A stretch of DNA of 11,175 nucleotides from an uncultured bacterium (GTDB taxonomy: Bacteria; Patescibacteriota; Gracilibacteria; UBA4473): assembly GCA_947311285.1 (NCBI GenBank), contig CAMZKS010000073.1:1-11175 (forward strand), written 5' to 3'. A model generated the notes under the pieces. It saw only the letters and a program-made list of their open reading frames with translations, was not told the DNA's origin and did not search any database. The position numbers were made by a program, and so were the translations under genes. Positions 6,102 to 11,175 of the stretch are shown here, one piece after another (within the stretch, counting starts at the first letter, position 1; the number at the start of each line of letters is the position of its first letter).

Positions 6102-7568
6102 ATGGCTAAGCAAGATACCGTTATTAAATTTCAAAACGCTTCATATATGTATGAAGAAAGTAAAAAAGTTATTCTAGATGATGTAACTTTTAATATTCGA
6201 CGTGGAAACAAAATCACCCTGATGGGACAAAATGGAGCGGGAAAAAGTACGATCTTTAAAATGATCACCGGCGACATTAAGCCTGATGAGGGGAAATTGC
6301 ATGTAGATATGAAAGCGAGTATCGCGATTTCTAAACAAGTGATGGAAAAGCAGTACATGGAGATGGACGTACGTGAATTTTTTGAATCAGTCTTTACTGA
6401 AAAACACTACGATATAGATCGTAAAATTGCGGCCGTATTAGATACGGTTAACTTCAAAACACCGTACGAAAAACAAATTAAAGATTTTTCTGGGGGCCAA
6501 CAAGCTCGTTTGTTACTGGCTCAAGCGTTGATTCAAAACCCCGACATTTTACTGCTAGATGAACCAACCAATAACTTAGATACCGAGGGGATTAATCATT
6601 TAATCTCGTTCTTGATGATGTACGAAAAAACCGTGATGGTTATTTCGCATGACGCAGACTTTTTAAACCTGTTTACTGACGGTGTAATTTATTTAGATGT
6701 GCACACACACAAGGTTTCACAGCATGTGGGAGATTATTTTGATGTAGTAGAAGAAATTGAAGCGTTAAGAAAAAAAGAAAATCCTAAAAATGCACGTCTG
6801 CAACGTGAAATTCAAAAAAATAAGGATCAAGCTAATGTGTTTGCCAAAAAGGGTGGAAAGCTGCGTTTGGTGGCTAAAAAAATGCGAGAAGCGGCAGAAG
6901 AAGCCGAAGCAAATATGGTTGAAGTACGAAAGGAAGATAAAACGATTCGTGATTTTCGAATTCCGGTGCAAGAAGGGTTGGGGGCGATTTCGTTAGCGAT
7001 TGATCATCTAAGCGTGATGATTGACCACAAAGTAGTAGAGAAAAAAATCAAACTTGAGCTACGACATGGTGATCACTTGCAACTCAAAGGCCCAAATGGA
7101 GTGGGTAAAACAACGTTGTTAGAGCGAATTTCTAATAATGAATGTTCGGGTATTACCATTAATCCTTTAATTAAGGTTGGTTATTATCGACAAGATTTTT
7201 CAAATTTAGATTTCAATAAAACCTGTGAAGAAATCTTAATGGAAGCGATTGAGACTTTTGAAGGCGATAGTCTAGAGCAGTACATGCGGGCGACGGCTTC
7301 TGGGTTTTTATTTACACGACAGCTATTAAATGCCACGGTGGGTTCACTATCAGAAGGACAGAAGGGGTTGTTAGCTTTTTGTAGACTACGGCTAATGAAA
7401 CCAGGGCTTATTATTTTGGATGAGCCTACGAATCATATTAACTTCCGTCATATTCCAGTCATTGCGAAGGCTATGAAAGAATACAAAGGCGCGATGATTG
7501 TGGTTTCGCATGTCGATGAGTTTGTGAAACAAATCGATATTGCGGAAGTGTTAGATTTGGGATTGTAG
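6102..7568 (+). CDS. ABC-F family ATPase (ribosome-associated, duplicated ATP-binding cassette)
   Basis: This 488-residue soluble protein has two ABC domains and no membrane domain, the hallmark of the ABC-F family that acts on the ribosomal E site in translation or antibiotic protection. Domain 1 has Walker A GQNGAGKST (42-50), signature SGGQQ (130-134), Walker B LLLDEPTNNLD (150-160) and switch H183. A charged, Lys/Glu-rich helical linker (about 215-285) is the P-site tRNA interaction motif region. Domain 2 has GPNGVGKTT (330-338), signature LSEGQ (416-420), Walker B LIILDEPTNH (436-445) and H470. Both sites look competent. The signature in domain 2 deviates (SEGQ rather than SGGQ), which is common in this family. 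I chose ATG 6102 over TTG 6069, which adds 11 non-conserved residues. The EttA/Uup/resistance subgroup cannot be assigned. Confidence 0.92.
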   Translation: MAKQDTVIKFQNASYMYEESKKVILDDVTFNIRRGNKITLMGQNGAGKSTIFKMITGDIKPDEGKLHVDMKASIAISKQVMEKQYMEMDVREFFESVFTEKHYDIDRKIAAVLDTVNFKTPYEKQIKDFSGGQQARLLLAQALIQNPDILLLDEPTNNLDTEGINHLISFLMMYEKTVMVISHDADFLNLFTDGVIYLDVHTHKVSQHVGDYFDVVEEIEALRKKENPKNARLQREIQKNKDQANVFAKKGGKLRLVAKKMREAAEEAEANMVEVRKEDKTIRDFRIPVQEGLGAISLAIDHLSVMIDHKVVEKKIKLELRHGDHLQLKGPNGVGKTTLLERISNNECSGITINPLIKVGYYRQDFSNLDFNKTCEEILMEAIETFEGDSLEQYMRATASGFLFTRQLLNATVGSLSEGQKGLLAFCRLRLMKPGLIILDEPTNHINFRHIPVIAKAMKEYKGAMIVVSHVDEFVKQIDIAEVLDLGL

Positions 7569-7621
7569 GAGGGGGTACGTAAATTGAAATAAACTCAAAT
7601 TCGGACTTGTTTTGTGAGGTG

Positions 7622-7640
7622 ATCTCATCTCATCTCATCT
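7622..7640. repeat. Short ATCTC tandem repeat between convergent genes
   Basis: The unit ATCTC is repeated 3.8 times in the 126-bp gap between the convergent ABC-F and dioxygenase genes. GAGGTG just before it (7615-7620) can pair with a repeat unit using one G-U pair. No strong terminator hairpin was seen in the gap. The tract could vary in copy number by slippage, but it is not in a coding or promoter position. Confidence 0.6.
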
Positions 7641-7694
7641 TAACTCTTCTAATTGGTTACTTTTATTATTGAGCTTTTCCTTGTGTTGAAGATT

Positions 7695-8582
7695 TTAGAA
7701 CTTATTAATTGGAACCTTTAGGTACTGAGTTCCATTCTCTTCCGCCTGGGGCAAATTCCCCGCGCAAATATTGGTTTGAATAGACGGAATGATTAGTTTT
7801 GGCATGCCTAACTTGGTGTCACGTTCTGTACGCATTTTTATGAAATCAGCTTGATCCTTGTTGGTGGCTACGTGAATATTGTTTTTTTTCTGCTCAGCCA
7901 CCGTTGTTTCCCAAATATATTCCGTTCTTCCTTCTGGGAGATAATCATGACAGAGGAAAATTCGAGTTTCATCTGGAAGTGTGTATATTTTTTGAACAGA
8001 CGCATACATTTCTTCGGCACTACCACCAGGAAAATCACAACGAGCCGTTCCAAAATCTGGCATAAATAACGTATCGCCCACAAAAGCTGCATCACCAATT
8101 ACATAGACTAAGTCCGCGGGGGTATGGCCTGGAGTGTGAAGAGCTTTTGCTTCAATGTTTCCTACCTTAAAAGTCTCCCCATCTTTGAATAAATGATCAA
8201 ACTGGCTGGCGTCACGCTCGAACTCGGTGCCAAAATTAAAGACTTTTCCAAATACTTCTTGGACTTTTTTAATGTGCTCTCCGATAGCTAAAGTGCCACC
8301 TAATTTTTGTTGAATGTAAGGTGCGGCTGATAGGTGGTCTGCATGTGCGTGCGTTTCTAGTATCCACTGAGTTTTAAGGTTGTTTTTTTGCACAAAATTA
8401 ATAATCTTATCTGCTGAAATAAAACTAATTTTAGCTGCGTTTGGTTCGTAATCTAAGACGGTATCAATAATGGCACATTTCTGGGTGGTTTTATCGACGA
8501 TTACATGGCTCACAGTATTGGTCGCGTCGTCAAAAAAAGAATGAACGATTGGTGTCCCCGAAGAGGTTGAAAAATTTTTCAT
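7695..8582 (-). CDS. Metallo-beta-lactamase-fold hydrolase, persulfide dioxygenase-like
   Basis: This 295-residue cytoplasmic enzyme has the metal motif HAHADH (H78, H80, D82, H83), then HTPGH (H149/H153), D170 in FVGDTLF, and H212 in FLCHDY. The text ETHAHADHLSAAPY and the GTARCDFPGG loop match the Blh/ETHE1-like branch, whose characterised members are Fe(II) persulfide dioxygenases that oxidise glutathione or other low-molecular-weight persulfides to sulfite. Iron uses a 2-His-1-carboxylate set, here probably H78, H153 and D170. It is the last gene of the operon, 21 bp behind the rhodanese, so sulfane sulfur handled by the rhodanese is the likely substrate pool. The C-terminal ~70 residues are an extension typical of this branch. 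A glyoxalase II-like thioesterase is the main alternative, but the operon argues for sulfur. Confidence 0.82.
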   Translation of the reverse strand: MKNFSTSSGTPIVHSFFDDATNTVSHVIVDKTTQKCAIIDTVLDYEPNAAKISFISADKIINFVQKNNLKTQWILETHAHADHLSAAPYIQQKLGGTLAIGEHIKKVQEVFGKVFNFGTEFERDASQFDHLFKDGETFKVGNIEAKALHTPGHTPADLVYVIGDAAFVGDTLFMPDFGTARCDFPGGSAEEMYASVQKIYTLPDETRIFLCHDYLPEGRTEYIWETTVAEQKKNNIHVATNKDQADFIKMRTERDTKLGMPKLIIPSIQTNICAGNLPQAEENGTQYLKVPINKF

Positions 8583-8603
8583 ATTAAAAAGTTAATAAAC
8601 AAA

Positions 8604-9119
8604 TTATTGATTCCATGGCATTTTCCCTAGAATTGTTGCCATTCCACACCAACCACTAATGCCAGCAACGAGTAGTCCTGCTCCCACAAAACCAGCTAAG
8701 TAAACGCCATAAGGGCACCCCAGCAGCTGGCCTATAACGCCAACCAAGATCAAACTTCCTGCGGTAATCATAACTTGTCGGATAATTGGAATAACCCCCT
8801 TTGCTTCGATCACGGGATATTCAAGAGCCTTCCACTCAGTTAATCCGCCACAAAAATCATAAATTTTGGCAGTTGTATCGTGCAGTTTTTTAACGGCTTG
8901 TGCACTGCGATTCCCGGAAGCACACTGAATGTAAATTTCTTCCGCCTCAGTAAACTCTGTATGATGTGGACCTAGTTCGCTTAGTGGTATGTTTTGCACG
9001 CCTTTAATATGGATAGTTTTGTACTCACCAGCCGTTCTGACATCTATAAATTTAACTTTGGGATTATCTTTTTTAGCCAATAAGGCTTCATGGAATTCGT
9101 GTGCGTTAACATGTTTCAT
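8604..9119 (-). CDS. Membrane-anchored rhodanese (YgaP-like, rhodanese plus DUF2892)
   Basis: This 171-residue protein matches the length and layout of E. coli YgaP. The rhodanese domain spans about 1-105, with FIDVRTAGEY near 24-33 and the active loop CASGNRS, whose C66 should carry the persulfide in sulfur transfer. Two hydrophobic segments follow (about 112-132 and 138-156), then the GWCGMATILGKMPWN ending characteristic of the DUF2892 tail. It should sit in the inner membrane with the rhodanese domain in the cytoplasm. Further Cys at C90, C135 and C158 are visible. The gene begins one base after the repressor stop and precedes the dioxygenase gene, so the three are one transcript. No Shine-Dalgarno precedes its ATG. 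Confidence 0.88.
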   Translation of the reverse strand: MKHVNAHEFHEALLAKKDNPKVKFIDVRTAGEYKTIHIKGVQNIPLSELGPHHTEFTEAEEIYIQCASGNRSAQAVKKLHDTTAKIYDFCGGLTEWKALEYPVIEAKGVIPIIRQVMITAGSLILVGVIGQLLGCPYGVYLAGFVGAGLLVAGISGWCGMATILGKMPWNQ

Positions 9120-9120
9120 T

Positions 9121-9378
9121 TTAGGATTTTATAAGTTTTAATAGTTGTTCGAAATCTTGCAGTTGTGTGGCGGTCATTTCTTTATCAGCAAACCATTTAT
9201 CCTGAATAAATCCTTGGATAATTTTTCCTCGTAATCCATCAAAGGACCGTGCACTAGAAAGAGCTAATTGCACTGTTTCTTCGCACTCTGCTTCGGCGTC
9301 AATCTTCTTTTTTAGAGCTTCCAACTGCCCCTGTAGACGACTGATATGATTTATGGCTTGCTTGCAATTGTCAGTCAT
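9121..9378 (-). CDS. CsoR/FrmR-family repressor with non-canonical sensor residues
   Basis: This 85-residue all-helical protein has the family start NHISRLQGQLEALKKKID and the conserved first sensor Cys, C32 (AECEET). In CsoR the metal site is Cys-His-Cys, and in CstR two Cys form the persulfide sensor. Aligned from C32, the His position (C32+25) is F57 and the second Cys position (C32+29) is K61, so both are missing. The only other Cys is C5. It is therefore unlikely to bind Cu(I) in the classical way. With a rhodanese and a persulfide dioxygenase in its operon, a CstR-like sulfur response using C32, perhaps with C5, is the best guess. Members of this family bind G/C-tract operators as tetramers; a C4 tract lies in its own promoter. 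Family call good, signal inferred. Confidence 0.82.
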   Translation of the reverse strand: MTDNCKQAINHISRLQGQLEALKKKIDAEAECEETVQLALSSARSFDGLRGKIIQGFIQDKWFADKEMTATQLQDFEQLLKLIKS

Positions 9379-9401
9379 AGTTTACAATGAATTCTATGCA
9401 A

Positions 9402-9430
9402 ATAATATACCCCTTATCCTATCTAGTCAA
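9402..9430 (-). promoter_or_regulatory. Promoter and C-tract half-operator of the sulfur operon
   Basis: On the minus strand TTGACT (plus 9425-9430) and TATTAT (plus 9402-9407) are separated by exactly 17 bp, a strong housekeeping-type promoter with a leader of about 16-17 nt. In its spacer the plus strand reads ATACCCCTTATCCTAT (9407-9422). ATACCCC is the half-site style of CsoR/CstR-family operators, but the second half is degenerate. A repressor bound here would cover the promoter. The promoter is well supported; the operator is a candidate. Confidence 0.6.
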
Positions 9431-9622
9431 TTTGAAATTGTTTAGTTAATCTTTAAGTGTTGCGTTTAAGATGAGAAAATTCGTTACATAAAGGGGGAAT
9501 TGCGCCCCTAGCATACCGGATATTTACCATGGTACATGAAGTTTACATTAAGAAACAGCCACTTAAAGGGCTCGCTTTTGGGAAAAGCGGAATGCCGGTT
9601 CGGTTTCTGCCCCGATTTCTGA
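9431..9622. other. Composition boundary and leader before the recombinase
   Basis: There is no convincing gene between the sulfur-operon promoter and the recombinase. Composition changes from AT-rich to GC-richer near 9490-9500. Visible elements are an AGGGG/CCCCT inverted pair (9492-9509), the palindrome TACCATGGTA around 9526-9535, and a perfect 7-bp stem with a 3-base loop, CGCTTTT-GGG-AAAAGCG (9573-9589). The stretch probably contains the left edge of acquired DNA and the recombinase leader. No clear promoter was found for the recombinase. Confidence 0.4.
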
Positions 9623-10291
9623 ATGAACCAACAAAACCACCAGTCGCGAAGAGCGTGGAACAAGGGCCTTGTGGTGGGGCAGAAACGGGCGTTTACGCTG
9701 GACGAATTGGTGCAGATCGAGGGGCGTTTGTTGGAAGCCGAAAACTGGCACGACTTGGCGTTGCTGAGTTTTGGGCTGGATACGATGTTTCGGGCCAGCG
9801 ACCTTTTGGCTATACAGGTTTGGCAGGTGCGGTATCCCAGCGGACCGATACGAACCCTGATTACACGCAAGCAACAAAAAACAGGACATGGGGTGTTTCC
9901 TGCCCTGACCAATCCGACCAGAACCTATTTGACGACGTGGCTGGAGCAAAGCGGCAAGGGCCCGCAGGATTACGTGTTCACGCGTTCAAAGCCCAACGAT
10001 GCAGCACCGATAAGCCGTTCACATTACGCGGATATCGTCAAAACATGGGCGTCCTGGCTTGGTTACGACAGCCAAGAATTTTCCAGTCATTCAATTCGGC
10101 GCTCCAAACCCAGCCACATGTATTGGGCGGGCGAAGACATCGCGCTGATCTCGCGTTTGCTTGGGCACAAAAGCATCGCCAGTACCATCGAGTATTTGGG
10201 CATTACCCAAGCCAAAGCCGAACAAGCGGCCCTGCGCCATGTGCTGATGCAGGGACCAAACAAAAATCAAGGCAACTCAGCAAAGACCTAA
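9623..10291 (+). CDS. Small tyrosine recombinase / phage-type integrase
   Basis: This 222-residue site-specific recombinase lacks a long N-terminal core-binding domain. The catalytic set is complete: R57 (FRASDL), K86 (QQKTGHG), H156 and R159 (HSIRRSK), H182 (LLGHKS) and nucleophile Y191 (TIEYLG). The opening RRAWNKGLVVGQKRAFT and the overall layout match short, roughly 200-residue integrases widespread in Proteobacteria, including on plasmids and islands. A TGA directly before ATG 9623 fixes the start region. Its base and codon use is visibly GC-richer than the sulfur operon, helicase or ABC-F genes, which suggests transfer into this genome. Antisense and +1-frame open stretches across it are by-products of that composition. 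It probably moves or resolves the element at the right end of the window, but no partner excisionase or certain att sites were seen. Confidence 0.88.
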   Translation: MNQQNHQSRRAWNKGLVVGQKRAFTLDELVQIEGRLLEAENWHDLALLSFGLDTMFRASDLLAIQVWQVRYPSGPIRTLITRKQQKTGHGVFPALTNPTRTYLTTWLEQSGKGPQDYVFTRSKPNDAAPISRSHYADIVKTWASWLGYDSQEFSSHSIRRSKPSHMYWAGEDIALISRLLGHKSIASTIEYLGITQAKAEQAALRHVLMQGPNKNQGNSAKT

Positions 10292-10361
10292 CGGGTTTAT
10301 TGCGCTCTGGTAGCAGAAAACCTCTGAGCCGCTTGGCACTCCGACTGGTCAAATTGCACCG

Positions 10362-10417
10362 TTGTCAAACCTTTTTTTGTCAACTAAATTTGACACAAAA
10401 CCTATTTTGGGTACAAA
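10362..10417 (+). promoter_or_regulatory. Promoter with repeated TTGTCAA motifs before the secreted protein
   Basis: A consensus -35 TTGACA (10390-10395) is followed after 16 bp by TACAAA (10412-10417), a fair -10. TTGTCAA occurs at 10362-10368 and 10377-10383, and the reverse-oriented TTTGACA at 10389-10395. TGTCAA/TTGACA form an inverted repeat with 6-base arms that includes the -35, so a regulator could bind here. The T7 run at 10372-10378 might instead belong to a weak terminator after the recombinase. Between 10292 and 10361 I see no gene. Confidence 0.4.
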
Positions 10418-10443
10418 ATAAGGATAATTACTTTTTTCAAAAA

Positions 10444-10935
10444 ATGGGAAAATTCGGAAAATTGGCTGGTGCATTGTCTGTGATGGGAGCTTTAGCAGCC
10501 CCAGCCGCGGCACAAGAAACCACATCGGCGGTGGTTCTGGCTTCGTCGGAAGGCGTGAGCACTCAAGTTACCGATTGTGTTGGATTCGTACGCGAACAAC
10601 GTGATTTAGCTCGCGAGACGGGAATTACCATGAGCCGAAGCGCTCAAAAAGGCCTTTTACTAGACTGCCAGAACGGAGAACTCGAGGCTCGGATCGCAGA
10701 GCAACAACAGATTTTGGCGTCACTCGATACAGCCATTCACCAAATAAATTTGCGAATAGATGAAAATGCGCGAATTTTAGATGAGAACGATCAAGTAATT
10801 GCTCACATTATTGCTATTAATGGGCAATTGGTTATTCGGAGGCAAGAAGTACAGGCTGAGACGGAAGCTTCTCAGAGACGGCAGGAACAAATGCTGGATG
10901 AAGCCGAACGCATTCTTAACGAGCTAGTTGGTTAG
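10444..10935 (+). CDS. Secreted coiled-coil protein of unknown function
   Basis: This is a 163-residue protein. The start at 10444 is chosen because it begins a good Sec signal peptide: MGKFGK, a hydrophobic LAGALSVMGALAAP, and AAAQ with cleavage near residue 23-24. The same frame is open far upstream through the recombinase gene, but that text has no homology-like features. The mature part has two Cys (C45, C75) that could form a disulfide outside the cell. A long Gln/Glu/Ile/Leu heptad-rich segment (about 78-162) then predicts a coiled coil, with a repeated-looking 'IDENARILDENDQVI' core. There is no membrane anchor after the signal and no catalytic motif. It resembles in style the exported helical proteins common in small-genome bacteria. 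Its role may be cell-envelope or surface related, which is inference. Confidence 0.72.
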   Translation: MGKFGKLAGALSVMGALAAPAAAQETTSAVVLASSEGVSTQVTDCVGFVREQRDLARETGITMSRSAQKGLLLDCQNGELEARIAEQQQILASLDTAIHQINLRIDENARILDENDQVIAHIIAINGQLVIRRQEVQAETEASQRRQEQMLDEAERILNELVG

Positions 10936-10963
10936 CCCACGTTAGCCACCGATGGGTAAACTT

Positions 10964-10992
10964 TTGTAAAATAGTGCGAATTCTGTTATAAT
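10964..10992 (+). promoter_or_regulatory. Near-consensus sigma-70-type promoter
   Basis: TTGTAA (10964-10969) and a perfect TATAAT (10987-10992) lie 17 bp apart. The expected start near 10999 leaves only about 11 nt before ATG 11010, too short for a normal ribosome-binding site, in line with the other genes in this window. Confidence 0.7.
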
Positions 10993-11009
10993 GAGCAGAA
11001 TATTTTTAC

Positions 11010-11175
11010 ATGAGCCCTGAAAGCTTTGGCCACAATGATGCTTTGCTGCCCCAACCACCAAGTGGACGTGGGGAGAACATCGGTGTACCTGGGTATCCAC
11101 CGGCAGGACAAGCGGAAAGGCTAGCGGCCTTGGCGAGTAGAGAAGCGGCGGCGGACACATTTGATCCTGCCCAGA
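11010..11175 (+). CDS. N-terminal part of a Pro/Gly/Ala-rich protein (runs off the window)
   Basis: The frame is open from ATG 11010 to the window end, 55 codons without a stop. A near-consensus promoter sits 18 bp upstream. The visible N-terminus, MSPESFGHNDALLPQPPSGR and onward, is rich in Pro, Gly and Ala and looks disordered. It has no signal peptide, and a helical Ala/Glu/Arg-rich stretch (AERLAALASREAAAD) begins near residue 35. No family recognised. GC content is high, like the recombinase region. The rest of the protein is needed to judge function. Confidence 0.6.
   Translation, partial: MSPESFGHNDALLPQPPSGRGENIGVPGYPPAGQAERLAALASREAAADTFDPAQ

Noticed and set aside
9529..10935. A 468-codon open frame covering the recombinase in another frame and running into the secreted protein
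   Set aside because: The part over the recombinase has no signal or domain features and arises from GC-rich codons with few stops. The recombinase frame has a full catalytic set, and the secreted protein has its own promoter and signal peptide at 10444.
10942..11160. 72-codon minus-strand frame at the right end
   Set aside because: It overlaps the Pro/Gly/Ala-rich gene, which has a near-consensus promoter in the opposite direction.
1..11175. tRNA, rRNA, CRISPR array or insertion sequence
   Set aside because: No TpsiC-like GTTCGA loop with matching stems, no regularly spaced repeats and no transposase or terminal inverted repeats were seen.

Overview
The window looks like a chromosomal stretch of a streamlined, probably fermentative bacterium, most likely of the Patescibacteria (CPR) type. 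This placement is inferred from several signs. The genes are small and tightly packed, and much of the sequence is AT-rich. There is a lactate dehydrogenase, an unusual ECF-sigma cassette with a non-zinc partner, and small His/Cys-rich proteins. Not one of the 15 starts I examined has a Shine-Dalgarno motif. TGA works as an ordinary stop, so this is not the UGA=Gly code of Gracilibacteria/Absconditabacteria. No rRNA, tRNA or CRISPR was seen, so the phylum call stays tentative.

Layout, left to right. 1-189 is the 3' end of a coiled-coil gene. 352-1948 (+) is an ECF sigma factor, a single-pass membrane protein (likely its anti-sigma) and a small exported helical protein, in a tight operon with a 4-bp ATGA overlap. 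1982-2896 (-) is L-lactate dehydrogenase. 2948-4189 (-) is an RhlE-type DEAD-box helicase cut by one in-frame TAA exactly between its two RecA domains. 4297-5374 (+) is a Fur-family regulator followed by a His/Cys-rich polytopic membrane protein, probably a metal regulator/transporter pair, with a 13-bp palindrome over the promoter. A striking pair of 10-bp palindromes, also forming a perfect 14-bp inverted repeat (5396-5439), separates it from a 183-aa helical protein of unknown function and an ABC-F ATPase (6102-7568).

7695-9378 (-) is a three-gene reactive-sulfur operon: a CsoR/FrmR-family repressor lacking the usual second-ligand residues, a membrane-anchored YgaP-like rhodanese, and a metallo-beta-lactamase-fold persulfide dioxygenase-like enzyme. 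A good promoter with a C-tract half-operator in its spacer drives it. The repressor probably senses persulfide or a related species, the rhodanese carries sulfane sulfur at the membrane, and the dioxygenase oxidises persulfide.

From about 9490 the base composition shifts to GC-richer. A small tyrosine recombinase of a type common in Proteobacteria (9623-10291) is followed by a secreted coiled-coil protein (10444-10935) and the start of a Pro/Gly/Ala-rich protein (11010 to the window end) behind a near-consensus promoter. This right end looks like acquired or accessory DNA. The most notable observations are the universal lack of Shine-Dalgarno motifs, the atypical sulfur-operon repressor, the twin-palindrome element, and the cleanly split helicase.
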